Shown here piece after piece: positions 11,697 to 23,054 of a stretch of DNA of 64,000 bases (position 1 is the stretch's first letter; each line of letters begins with the position of its first letter). The stretch is from the NCBI GenBank assembly GCA_018350325.1, contig JAEVLN010000003.1, positions 1,783,214 to 1,847,213 on the forward strand. Direction: 5' to 3'. Origin of the DNA: Globodera rostochiensis (taxonomy: Eukaryota > Nematoda > Chromadorea > Rhabditida > Heteroderidae). Under the pieces are notes generated by a model, which worked only from the letters and a program-made list of their open reading frames with translations, was not told the origin of the DNA and did no database searches. Both the position numbers and the translations under genes were made by a program.

Positions 11697-12380
11697 ATGT
11701 ATTCCCCCCGCCTTCTCCCTTTCCTTCTTGCCCAATTGCCCATTTGCATCGTCGGATTCGGCTTCGAAAACTCCGGCGCCTCGTGCAGCTCAAGTTTGTC
11801 CTTTGACGGCTTTATATTTTTATTCACACGAAATTTGGTCCAATTTATTGAATTTTTGGTCCTTTCAGACGAATATTGTCCCGGTGGGTGGTCCGTCCTG
11901 CGCCGCCTCAACGATTATTCCGCGCACACGTGCAATCCAGCGGATCCGGCACGTGCCAAATGTCCAAAGCCGCACATGTGCGTAGCGGCAAAGTGTGGCA
12001 TCAGTTTTTGTTGTGCCAGTGACAGTAAGTGGCCCAAAGAATGTGAAGGGCGCAATTGGCCAAATCGGGCACCCATTGATGGCATTAAAGGCCATTACAA
12101 AAGAGCTTTATGTTCTGATCCAAAACGAAAAAAGTCCATTTTCTTTGCGTCAAGCGTTGATAGGCCAAAGCCAAAATTCAATTCGTTCACTAAATTCGTT
12201 AAAATATGCACAGAAATGTTGGACAAGCTGAGGGAGCAGCAAAGTGCGGAGAGGGACGTCAGAGAAGCAGAGGAAGAGGAGAGAGAAGAGGCCGATCGGA
12301 CAGAGAGCGGGGCGATCGAAGAGGGGACAGAGAAAGACGAACAGAGGCAGAGAAAGAGAGCGTCGGATGTCGACCTTTGA
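11697..12380 (+). CDS. Small secreted protein with one lustrin-type cysteine-rich domain
   Basis: ATG at 11697 begins a clear signal peptide (MYSPRLLPFLLAQLPICIVG). Three exons fit in phase: 11697-11793, 11869-12024 and 12214-12380, giving 139 residues. Residues about 30-85 hold eight closely spaced cysteines in the order CSSNEYCPGG, HTCNPAD, AKCPKPHMC, KCGISFCCASD. This is the CP...C...CP..C...CC pattern of lustrin/EB-type modules common in nematode secreted proteins. The C-terminal 55 residues are extremely charged (EREEADRTESGAIEEG) and end KRASDVDL. Both introns have a length divisible by three and no stop, so an unspliced 227-residue product would also be open, but the second donor (GTAAGT) is a perfect consensus. 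It is probably extracellular; a protease-inhibitor or matrix role is possible but not shown. Confidence 0.65.
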   Translation: MYSPRLLPFLLAQLPICIVGFGFENSGASCSSSLSFDGFIFLFTRNLVQFIEFLVLSDEYCPGGWSVLRRLNDYSAHTCNPADPARAKCPKPHMCVAAKCGISFCCASDSKWPKECEGRNWPNRAPIDGIKGHYKRALCSDPKRKKSIFFASSVDRPKPKFNSFTKFVKICTEMLDKLREQQSAERDVREAEEEEREEADRTESGAIEEGTEKDEQRQRKRASDVDL

Positions 12381-12479
12381 ATTACCTAATCTGTGTACAT
12401 TATACATAATTAGTGTTATACATATCATTCTTTTAAATACCCTCAAATTGACACTTTGTCTGTTCCGTGTGGTCGTTTG

Positions 12480-13858
12480 TCCATTTCTCATATATAACGA
12501 CGTTGTGTTCTGCTGACAATGATGAGCCCTCTCTCGACAGCTTCCTAGCCGTTCGTTCTACCCTTCCTGCTGCTGCCGTCATTCGTCTTCCTCAATGTTT
12601 GTTTTGCGTTTGTTGTCGGTCGATAGTGGCGATCCGCTGCTCATCGTGCGTCCCCCCGTCGCGTCATCAACCCACCCCCGACGATTCCGCATCTTCATCA
12701 AGCCCCCCCCCCTCCCCCACATTCAGCAAAGCATCTTCTCCTCCACCTCCCTCAAGCAAACTGGGCCACAAGCGCCCGGCCGTTGCTGTGGCGGTTGTTG
12801 TTGGTTGGGGACGTCGTCGTAGGCAGCCTGTCGAGAATGTGAATTGAATGGAAGTGGGGACAGTGAGTGGGAGGAGAAGCGAGAGAGTGAATAGGGAAGG
12901 AAAGGGCGGGAGGGGGGGGGGGGGACTTGGCCGACCCCCTTCGGTTGTCGTCGTCGCTGCCGCCCGTCGCTGGCCCAGCCCCTTCCCCCGGGCCAAGCGG
13001 CGGAGGTCGGTCGTCGTCTTCGTCATCTCCATCATCAGCGCCCTCCCCCCCCCCCCCCCCCTTTTCTTTCCGTCGATGTTGTCCGATGTGGAAAGCTGCC
13101 GGCCGCGTCGTAGCAACAGCTCTAACGGACGGATGGAAAGCGATGGGATGCGAATGGGCGGGAGGGGCGGGGGGGGGGGCGGCTGGGCCAACACGAGAAG
13201 AGAGGACAACAACTCATTCTGGCAGGGAAGGAAAAGCGAAGGCAGCACACCACCACAATCTATCCCCCCCAGCCCCCCCCCCCCCAGCCAAGCCGAGTCA
13301 TCACCCGGACAGCAGCAGCAGCAGTTGCTCTCCGCCATTCCCCACACATCGCTCGCCTCACCACCATCGCCACCGCCACATTTTTGTGGATGTTTGCCCT
13401 TAGATGCTTTTAAATGGAATTCTCAAGAGTTTTAAAAAAGAAACTCTCATCAAATAAGCCTCATCAATGGCATTGACTTCAAATTGATTGTGCCGTGGGG
13501 TATTATTTTATTTGAATATTTGTTGTCTGCGGTTGTGGAGACTAATGCTCTCACTGATTAGAGGTAATGATGACCAAGTCGCGGGTCTTTCTCTTCCGTA
13601 TTACCCCCCCCCCCCCCCCCATCCCTAAACTTTATGAAGATGTGACGACGGAGAGAAAGAACGGACAGCAAATGCAAACATTTCCCCTTTTTTTGTTGTC
13701 CATTTGCCCCCCCCCGCTCGGTGTGGTCATTTCTTCCTCGGCTACCCGTCCACAGAAACGGCACAACTCCCCCCCCCCATACACAGAAATTGTTCAGTTT
13801 CCTAAAACTTATCCCAGCAGATACAATACATTGAGGAACTAAACAATTCTCGTCCAAA
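12480..13858. other. G/C-tract-rich non-coding region upstream of the second MADF gene
   Basis: Repeated runs of 8-18 C or G (about 12705, 12915, 13048, 13170, 13265, 13605, 13710, 13770), CTC/CCG-rich sequence and a short CAG run at 13310. All long open frames are P-, S-, G- or R-only and lack domains. It probably holds the 5' region of the gene at 13859. Confidence 0.5.
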
Positions 13859-15598
13859 ATGGCTCCGGGAAGTATTCCAAGCTGTTGTCTGACCTCCGAG
13901 CAAAAGGACGCTCTGATTGACGCCGTCCGACAGCGTGCCGTCATTTGGGACTGTTCCCTTGACGCATACCAGGAAGTGCAAAATCGACGGGCCGCCTTCG
14001 TCGACGTGGCCGAGCTGTTGTCGGATGAAAAGAGCAAATACACAGGCAACAAAGCGCCTTTTTGTTTTGTCGTCGCGGCTTCAAATTTCGAATTTTCAGG
14101 CCCGGAAATGCAAGTCGAATGGAAGAAACTGCGCGACATTTTTAACCGAACCCTAAAGAAAGTTGTGGCCTCCGGGGGCTCCGACTCGGAAGTCACTTGG
14201 CGCTATTGGACAAAGGTCAGAAGAAAGGGCGGAGATTTATGTGACATTTCCCATGTTCAGCTGCAATTCATCGCCGACCATGAACGTTCGCAGATAAGCA
14301 AAGCCCGAAAATGGTAAAACTTTGCATCTTTTTATTGTCTATTTGATTTTGAATGATCAGAAATACTTTTTTGTTAATTTATAAGGTGCAAAAAGGAGCC
14401 CTCCTCTCCCCCCTCCTCCTCTTCCGTGGCACGACATCGCTCCCGGCGTTCCTCCACCTCCGACCAAAGGACTCCGATAGCACCGCAAACGGACGACCCT
14501 TCTGTTTCATTGGTTCAGCAGCTGACGGAAGTTGCACAAAGTGCACGGGAACTGCTTAAGGCACTTTTATATCTCTTCAGAATTCTAAAAATGTTTTGTT
14601 CGGGCCGAGGACTTTTTTGAAAAAGAAGGGCGACGCATTTGGCGGGTTTAGCAAATCTCCAAAATTCACAGATTGAAGACTTTAACGATGCGTCGAGGAA
14701 TGGTGAAGAGCATTTGTTGGCAGATGTGTCCGAAGGGGTCAAAATGGAAGAGAACAGAGAGGAAAGCGGCGGGGACGGGGAATGCGGGGACGGGGAGTGC
14801 GGGGACGGGGAGGAGAGCATCGGCGAGGCGTTGGGCCAAATTTTTATGCTCAGGTCGGTTGCAACTGCTGGGCTTTTAGGCATTTCAAATAGAATTTTCT
14901 GTCTTTATACGGAACTTGACGTCGTCTCTAAAAATTCCGTCTGCAAATTCCCTTTTCAGTAAACAAATCGCTGAGAATGGCGGCGTCGGCGGCACGCCCA
15001 CAAATGGAACCGTTTCTATTGGCTTCAAACAAAACAACACCGGCAACGGCACTCATCAAGAGCAAATGCCAGAAAGGTTGGCATTACGCCCTTTCAAAAT
15101 CACTGGCATTTCCTTTCACAGCGATTTGCCAATTCGATTTTTGCTGAACGAATGGATGACGAAAGGGGGGCCGAACTCGACGAATGTTGCTGGAGAAGCG
15201 GAAGCAGTACTTTCCGGACTGAACGACAACAATTCCCACCGGCTTCGGCACCATCCCTCGCCGCCTGCACCGAAACGGATGCGCTGGCCGGAAGAGAATG
15301 GCACTGGCGGTGGTTCGCGCGGATCAGCTGCCGTGGGACATCGGCAGTCCCAGCAGCAACAGAACGGCGGAGACCAATTCGACATTTTCGGTGGGACGAA
15401 TTTGGCAATTTAAATTTGGCAAAAAGCTCTGTAGGAATGTTCATCGCCAGTCAAGTCCGCACTTTGTCCATGCACTCGTCCCAATCGGCACTTCGGCTAA
15501 AGCGCGCTCTCACCGAACTTTGCTTTCAATTCGAAGCGCAGGAGAACAACGATCGACGAAGGCCGACGCCATATGCCTCTAGAAACTCTGATTTTTGA
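13859..15598 (+). CDS. MADF-BESS domain transcriptional regulator 2
   Basis: Seven exons join in phase: 13859-14045, 14100-14215, 14261-14313, 14386-14560, 14672-14853, 14960-15390 and 15435-15598, giving 435 residues. The MADF domain starts at residue 11 (LTSEQKDALIDAVRQRAVIW, DCSLDAYQEVQNRRAAFVDV) and runs to VEWKKLRDIFNRTLKK and TWRYWTK, closely parallel to the gene at 2524. A serine-rich basic stretch, an acidic stretch with GDGEC repeats, and a glycine/asparagine-rich stretch follow. The last exon (GMFIASQVRTLSMHSSQSAL, RLKRALTELCFQFEAQ) resembles a BESS motif. Two introns (14046-14099 and 14561-14671) begin with GC. The first is 54 bases and open if retained; a 45-base optional intron (15077-15121) is also phase-neutral. 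An extra exon upstream of 13859 cannot be excluded. Confidence 0.75.
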
Positions 15599-16035
15599 AC
15601 ACTAATTTTGCATTTTGTTGATAGAAAGTTGTTGCCGGTTGGTTAAGCTTAAACTTTTGGAAGTGAAAAGAATCAAATTTTGTTAAGAAAAAGCGACAAC
15701 AATTAAATAAAATAATAAATAAAAGCCTTTTAAACTTTTAATCGGACGGAACTTCCCCCTCCAAATAAATAACCCTTTGGCTGGCGGTAAGTTATGCCGT
15801 GGCATGACATCGTAAAAAAGCTAATTAAAATTGTACACCCTCCCAATTCATTTATTCATACAAAAATTGGGTGAACGAAGAATTTGTTGTGCTTTTGCAC
15901 TGTTTTCGCGTGTTCAGCATTTTATTCTCTCCCGCTTTGCAGTTTGTACCCCGCCAATTTGACGCTCAGAAACCAACTTTCGGCTTGGGCAATTGCAACG
16001 GACAAAATCTGAAGAAAAAGGGCGATCGATCGAAC

Positions 16036-16117
16036 ATTTAAATTCGGGTTCAGCCCCGACCCCTCGGGGGCGGAAAAAGTCGGGGTTCGGGGACGGGGCT
16101 GAACCCTAATTTAAATG
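16036..16117. repeat. Hairpin-like inverted repeat (MITE-like) overlapping a stop codon
   Basis: The left arm ATTTAAATTCGGGTTCAGCC is mirrored by the right arm, ending GGGCTGAACCCTAATTTAAA. A G/C-rich centre gives an almost perfect 82-base hairpin. The minus-strand stop codon of the EFCAB7-like gene (16113-16111) is part of the right terminus. Confidence 0.75.
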
Positions 16118-19100
16118 AATGAATGTTTTGCTTCGTCGAAGGGAATATTGTCCCTTTGCCCGCCGCTCACTCGCAAAGTGTTGGCGGGTACGAATTGGTT
16201 GACCATCAGCTCGGACCCTTCGATGTTTACGTTGTTGGAAGAGCTCATGTCCAGCATGTAATGCGTTTGAGACTGCTACAATAATGCCAATGAGTGACCC
16301 TAATAAAAGTCCGTCACCGTTCTGCCTGCCAACAGCACCGCGTAGTAGTCCGACTTGAACTGGCGCAGAGTTTGCATCTCGCGAAGGTACGGCAACGACT
16401 TGCCCTGCTCCCAGAAGTGTTCCGCCAGCAGCGGGTCCAATTCGTCCGCGTGGAAGCGGTCGACTCGGAACGGCTCCATCAAAAGGGGGGGCCCCGCCGA
16501 GCTGAACAGCTCCAACCGAAGTGGGCACATCTGTGGATGATGGGGAGGAAGACCGTTGCGAAATGGCCATGTGTGTTATTACCGTGCTCATGATGAACCG
16601 TCGGTTATGGCCGAGGGCCCGCACGGCCTTCCACATTTCCTCCATGGTTCCCCGGTGTCCGTACGTTTCGGATTCCTTCTGATGCATTTGGATGAACGTC
16701 TTCATTGTGATGTGCTGCTGGCGAAGCTCGAAGTTCGTGCAGATTTTGGTCCACTCCTTTTGATGCAAAATTATGTTAGTGTTCGCCTGCTCGAAGGCCT
16801 CCCACAGTCAGACCTGCTCACTAACTGGGCCGCTGCCGGAGAGGATACTGTACGCCTCGAACTCGCGTCTGCTCAGCAGTCCGTCGTCGTCCAAGTCTGT
16901 TGAATGTTGGAGAGGTGGGCAGGTGGATTTTTTGGAACTTGTACTCACCGAACATGTCGAACAAGTTCATCAACATGCACCTGAAGACGAATACAAGCGA
17001 GAGAATTATGCTCCTCATAATGCAATGTAAAGCTGCTCTACTTGAATGATTTGGTCAGACGTCCCTTGTCGTCAACGATTTGGTCAGATCGTTCCGGCTC
17101 CATTATTTTCAGTGCCCGACAGAAACGGACCCGGACGAGGTGATTTCCAGCCGGAACCGACACCCAATCCGTCGAGCATTTCTGTAGTTTGGCACGGTAA
17201 ATGTTCAACTCCAAAGGATGTCCAATCGATCACTCACTCCGTTTTCCTTCCGCCGCGCCACCGCGTGGATGCGCGCCTGCGGCTCCAGTTCGGATGACAT
17301 AATAATTGCGATGACGGAGTTGTGGAAGCGGCTCAGTGAATGGTCAACTTTTGGCGGGAACAACATTTATTTGGAACGATCACTTACAAATCAATCAAAT
17401 CAGTCCATTTCCTCATACCCGCCCCCCCCCCCACAATCAGTGAAAGAATAGCAAAAATAATTCTTCCCAAAACTCGGACAAAACCAAAAACAAAACGCAC
17501 TGCCTTCGTTGACACAAACGGACAAGCGCATTTTTCTAGGCTTTTCCAGAGAGAATGCGTAAGCGATGCAGCTGGTCTCGTCGAGCTCCCGCTGAATGAC
17601 CATACTCTTGAGGGCGGGGGACGTAAAGCATTGATTGATTGGACCATCGATTGGACGCGGCGATAGCCTTTAGCAATTATCGATTACCTTTAGCTGAATG
17701 CGTTCTTCGCTTGTCTGGTGGTCGGCGGTCACTCGCCCGCCGGCGCCTCCTCTGTCCCCGGGGCCCTGCGGCGGCATTTGCCCTCCGGCGGTGGACATTC
17801 CGACGCCGTCGTCGCCGCCCCCCTGCAACGTCGTCGTCCGGCTGTTTCTGTTTGAGAAAAGCGACGAAAGCGACTCGGCCGATTCGGAACGGGCCATCAT
17901 AAAATGGAGGTGGCTGTGGTGGAAGTGACGGCTTCCGGAGGATACGTTGGACACTGTGCCGGAGGGGGGGGGGGAGGGAATTAAACACAAAAATATATTA
18001 AATTTGAATTGCTTTTTGGTGGCTATGTCTGCTGCTGTTTTGTAGGGGTGATGTGAATGTGAAAGTGCGCGTGGATGGAATGCTTTCTGAGAATTCCCCG
18101 GGGCAACGTCGCCATGGCTAATGGAATGATCCCCTCCCCCCTCTCTTTGGTGGGTAACAAACGAATGAAGGTCCCACCCTCGCCGCCTTCGCTTTTGCGG
18201 CACAAAATATCAAATTAGGGACAAGCGGTGACAAAAAACAGAGCGGACAAAACATTATTTAAAAGTGTCCGTCCCTTAATAATAATAATAATTACCTATT
18301 TTATCTTCTGACCTTTGTGTTGCCCTCCGGCGACGACCCTTTCCCCGCGTTCGTCGAGACTGTTCGCCCTAACGAGTGGTGGCGGCGGCGGATGGTCGCC
18401 GCTGGACTTCAGCAAAGTGCGGGCCAAGAAGCCGTTTTCTTCCACAATTTGCGAGTTTAGTGATCGTAAACGTTTTCGGCATTCGATCACTTCATAAACC
18501 AGCTAAACGAAGACATTTTGCCATTTTGGAATGGGCCCTTCCCATAAAATTCGTTGGGCGGCTGCCAATTTCCCCAAATTTACATTTTCTATGTCCGTCT
18601 GTCGATGCAAATGTCGGCGGAGCCATTTGATCACATCGCCTCGGCCTTCCTGTCCAATTTTGTCAATTTACCATTTGAAAATCCGGCGCGGCACTTTTTA
18701 CCGTAGCCAACTGTTCCATCACTGTACCGTAATCGAACTCAACGCGACCGTATTCCCCTCCTCCTCCGTCGTCTTCACATTGGCACTTTTCTACCGAAAA
18801 GGCGTCAAACACATCGTACAGCTCTTCCACGCTTGTGGACGGTAAACTTTGGTAAATCTGTGCCCCAAACATTGAAAATTCAAAATTAAAAGAAAATCAC
18901 TTGAAAGCATTCGTCGAAAGTGAATATTTCGTCTGAATGCATGCGAAGTCAATTTTCGTTAGCTTTCAATGTTTGTTTTTCGTACCTTTATCCGTGGCAT
19001 AGGGCCAAAGTCGAAGAAGATCCTACAAAAATTGTGGATACCGTAGTTGTTTGAGTTGACTCCGCGATTCGAGACCCAGACCCCAAAAACCGAGAAATTT

Positions 19101-19410
19101 CTTGCGTCGAGATCCAAAACCAAGACTCTCGAACATCCCTAACCGGTATGTTTCCTTCCGCTCTTTTTTGAAGCTGAAATTTCGAGTTTTGTTGGCACTG
19201 GCATGCCCGCAGGGTGTGTTATTGTGCCTTGCTTACTTGGATGAGACAGTCTTTGCCCGCACAAATAATCACGTCCAGCAGTTCGCGCAGCGACGCCAAT
19301 CGGCGGCCTTCAGCGAGTTCGGAGCCCAACTCGGTGACAAACGCGTCGTGGAATATTTGCAATGCGTCGGCACCTCCGCGCGCGCATTCTTCGGACAACG
19401 GACGGTCCAT
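16111..19410 (-). CDS. EFCAB7: EF-hand protein EFCAB7-like, complete
   Basis: Fourteen exons join in phase from ATG 19410-19408 to TAA 16113-16111, about 680 residues (vertebrate EFCAB7 is about 630). Order: ELLDVIICAGKDCLIQ; an EF-hand-like region (ELYDVFDAFSVEKCQCEDD, GRVEFDYGTVMEQLATV); a low-complexity linker with a proline run and NSRTTTLQGGGDDGVGMS; SMVIQRELDETSCIAYAFSL; WVSVPAGNHLVRVRF; a canonical EF-hand loop (DLDDDGLLSRREF after NLFDMF); TMKTFIQMHQKE; a MWKAVRALGHNRRF block; and a beta-rich C-terminal domain ending DEAKHSFI. The match to EFCAB7 runs through the whole protein. In vertebrates EFCAB7 anchors the EVC complex at the ciliary base in Hedgehog signalling; the role in a nematode, which lacks canonical Hedgehog signalling, is unknown. 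Only the last EF-hand has intact calcium ligands. Confidence 0.8.
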
Positions 19411-21220
19411 TGGATTAAGGGGACGGGTAAAAGTGGCATTTTGGGGATTTTGGCATGAAAGTCGCAATTGGAGGAGACGAGGAGGCACTCTGCCGCATTT
19501 ACGAGGATTTCTCAAATGAATCCAGAGAAGAAGCAACTCCTCCCAACAAAACGACCACTTCCATTCACTTTTGGCTTTCATTTTCGTGCCATTCTTTCGA
19601 CCGGTCGTCCGGGCAACTCGGCCCCTGCGGCGATTGATGTTTTTTAATAATCAAAGTGAACGAAAGGGGGGGGGGAGGGGATGACACCAAAATAAGTCAA
19701 ATATTTGTCAGTTTTGTTTTTAACGAGAAATGGGCGTAAAATGCCATGTCATTCGATATGAAATGGACAAAGCTCTAAAACTGGGGGATTGACGGTGCCC
19801 AATTATCGTCCCGGGGGGGGGCAATTATCGTCCCCCCGGGGGGGAGGGGGGTTTAGCGCGCATTGCAAACGATGAAACGTTTTGGGCGCCGCTATTCTCG
19901 AGTAAATAAATACCCAATGAATAACACAACATCACAAAGCTGCTGAAGCGGTCAATTAGCTTTTGGCAATAAACGGCGATTTGTTGGCCTATGCAAATAA
20001 ATGAATGCATTTCCTTCCCCCCCCCGCCCCCCCCCCGCCCCATGTCATTACGAATTGACTTTTGAGTTTTTAAACTGGCATTTATTCTCTCCCCCAAAGG
20101 TCGTCTCGTCTCATATTTCGGGGAGCGCCGGAGGGGATGAAACTGAACAACTGCTGGCGGTTGAAAGGTCACAGCCCCTTTACTTTCGTGAGAAGACTTT
20201 TATATCATTTTGCTGCTTTTTGTTCAATTCAAATAAAGAAACCAATTTTTATGGTTAAATGATACAATTTTGTGCTGACCCATCGCAAATATTTTGTCTT
20301 TCGTTCGTCCCCCCCCCCCCAAATTTCCCTTTTTTCGTTTTTGTCTCACTTAATGCATGAAGAAATGAAAACAGCGAAATTGGCCAAATTTGTTTGATGG
20401 AATGACTGCCGTCAGCGAAAATTTGAATGAAGACTTTATTTATATTTGTTGACTTTTAATTAATTTTCCGGAGAAATGCAAAACATCGAATTGGCCAGCA
20501 ACTAATTTTAAAACTTTTCAAAAGTTTACAAAAATATTTACATCGACGGCGGCAGGGTCAGAGTCAGAAGGTCAAATGCCCCCCCCCCGGGGGTTGATTT
20601 GTTCTGATGCTTCCGCGGATTCGGTCGGACAGAAAGCATTCCGTGGGTTCGTCTCGTGTTTTGTCATTTTGTGTGGCCATTTGTTTCCCCTTTCTTACCA
20701 TAAAATTGCATTAATTTAAAATGTGTGCCTGTGAAATTCGTTCGGTTCTGTGGAGAAACTAACGGACTGAAGGACGGACGGACTTTCGGGGACAAATTAA
20801 ATTCCAGGCTAATGCCTAATTTGGGATTAGCCTTCTAGCCCAGAGCTCGTCAGCTGAACAAATTTAAGCATCATTGATCATCGATTGGACTTTACAAATT
20901 TATATCCCTTTTTTACGCTTATAAATTATAACTTTTCCAAAATTTAATGCCGGCCAAAATGCTAAAAATTGAATAAAATAATTTTGAAAGTTAATGCATG
21001 GCATGATTTCTTTACCAGGAAGTTAATGTGAAAGGGTGACGGGGCTACATTTAAACGGCTCGCATTTCATTTTGATTGGGCGGACTGTCCCCCCCCCCCC
21101 CACCGCTCTCCGTGACGTTTTCTTCCCCCGGGGGGTCAATTTCACTGATAATTCCCCAGGGCATGCCCTCTAATGGGCCGACCATATCTCTTCGCTTTGC
21201 GTTCTTTTCTCCCTTTCTTT
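19411..21220. other. Gap without recognised genes, G/C tracts
   Basis: G-runs near 19665 and 19845, a twin ATTATCGTCCC motif at 19800-19835, C-runs at 20020 and 20310. No coding signal or RNA gene seen. A dispersed-repeat fragment ending CTCGAACATCCC at 19060-19140 (inside the adjacent gene) is related to 9745-9860. Confidence 0.4.
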
Positions 21221-23054
21221 TCCCCGCCTCTCCCCGCCTCTCCCCGCCTCTCCCCGCCTCTCCCCGCCTCTCCCCGCCTCTCCCCGCCTCTCCCCGCCTC
21301 TCCCCGCCTCTCCCCGCCTCTCCCCGCCTCTCCCCGCCTCTCCCCGCCTCTCCCCGCCTCTCCCCGCCTCTCCCCGCCTCTCCCCGCCTCTCCCCGCCTC
21401 TCCCCGCCTCTCCCCGCCTCTCCCCGCCTCTCCCCGCCTCTCCCCGCCTCTCCCCGCCTCTCCCCGCCTCTCCCCGCCTCTCCCCGCCTCTCCCCGCCTC
21501 TCCCCGCCTCTCCCCGCCTCTCCCCGCCTCTCCCCGCCTCTCCCCGCCTCTCCCCGCCTCTCCCCGCCTCTCCCCGCCTCTCCCCGCCTCTCCCCGCCTC
21601 TCCCCGCCTCTCCCCGCCTCTCCCCGCCTCTCCCCGCCTCTCCCCGCCTCTCCCCGCCTCTCCCCGCCTCTCCCCGCCTCTCCCCGCCTCTCCCCGCCTC
21701 TCCCCGCCTCTCCCGCCTCTCCCCGCCTCTCCCCGCCTCTCCCCGCCTCTCCCCGCCTCTCCCCGCCTCTCCCCGCCTCTCCCCGCCTCTCCCCGCCTCT
21801 CCCCGCCTCTCCCCGCCTCTCCCCGCCTCTCCCCGCCTCTCCCCGCCTCTCCCCGCCTCTCCCCGCCTCTCCCCGCCTCTCCCCGCCTCTCCCCGCCTCT
21901 CCCCGCCTCTCCCCGCCTCTCCCCGCCTCTCCCCGCCTCTCCCCGCCTCTCCCCGCCTCTCCCCGCCTCTCCCCGCCTCTCCCCGCCTCTCCCCGCCTCT
22001 CCCCGCCTCTCCCCGCCTCTCCCCGCCTCTCCCCGCCTCTCCCCGCCTCTCCCCGCCTCTCCCCGCCTCTCCCCGCCTCTCCCCGCCTCTCCCCGCCTCT
22101 CCCCGCCTCTCCCCGCCTCTCCCCGCCTCTCCCCGCCTCTCCCCGCCCTCCCCGCCCCTCCCCGCCCCTCCCCGCCCTCCCCGCCCCTCCCCGCCCCTCC
22201 CCGCCCCTCCCCGCCCCTCCCCGCCCCTCCCCGCCCCTCCCCGCCCCTCCCCGCCCCTCCCCGCCCCTCCCCGCCCCTCCCCGCCCCTCCCCGCCCCTCC
22301 CCGCCCCTCCCCGCCCCTCCCCGCCCCTCCCCGCCCCTCCCCGCCCCTCCCCGCCCCTCCCCGCCCCTCCCCGCCCCTCCCCGCCCCTCCCCGCCCCTCC
22401 CCGCCCCTCCCCGCCCCTCCCCGCCCCTCCCCGCCCCTCCCCGCCCCTCCCCGCCCCTCCCCGCCCCTCCCCGCCCCTCCCCGCCCCTCCCCGCCCCTCC
22501 CCGCCCCTCCCCGCCCCTCCCCGCCCCTCCCCGCCCCTCCCCGCCCCTCCCCGCCCCTCCCCGCCCCTCCCCGCCCCTCCCCGCCCCTCCCCGCCCTCCC
22601 CGCCCTCCCCGCCCCTCCCCGCCCCTCCCCGCCCCTCCCCGCCCTCCCCGCCCCTCCCCGCCCCTCCCCGCCCCTCCCCGCCCCTCCCCGCCCCTCCCCG
22701 CCCCTCCCCGCCCCTCCCCGCCCCTCCCCGCCCCTCCCGCCCCTCCCCGCCCCTCCCCGCCCCTCCCCGCCCCTCCCCGCCCCTCCCCGCCCCTCCCCGC
22801 CCCTCCCCGCCCCTCCCCGCCCTCCCCGCCCCTCCCCGCCCTCCCCGCCCTCCCCGCCCCTCCCCGCCCCTCCCCGCCCCTCCCCGCCCCTCCCCGCCCC
22901 TCCCCGCCCCTCCCCGCCCCTCCCCGCCCCTCCCCGCCCCTCCCCGCCCCTCCCCGCCCCTCCCCGCCCCTCCCCGCCCCTCCCCGCCCCTCCCCGCCCC
23001 TCCCCGCCCTCCCCGCCCTCCCCGCCCTCCCCGCCCTCCCCGCCCTCCCCGCCC
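21221..23054. repeat. 1.83-kb minisatellite, about 183 copies of a 10-base C-rich unit in two variant blocks
   Basis: Block 1 (21221 to about 22146) is about 92 head-to-tail copies of TCCCCGCCTC with one 9-base copy near 21712. Block 2 (about 22147-23054) is about 91 copies of TCCCCGCCCC, differing by one T-to-C change, with a scatter of 9-base copies that cluster at its start, middle and end. The minus strand reads GGGGAGGCGGGGAGGC and then GGGGAGGGGCGGGGAGGGGC, which is strong G-quadruplex sequence in block 2. Neither unit variant contains a stop in any frame, so spurious 650-700-codon open frames exist on both strands. Confidence 0.97.

Noticed and set aside
12467..13435. Several long open frames on both strands upstream of the second MADF gene
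   Set aside because: Driven by C/G runs, P/S/R/G-rich without domains, and overlapping each other on opposite strands.
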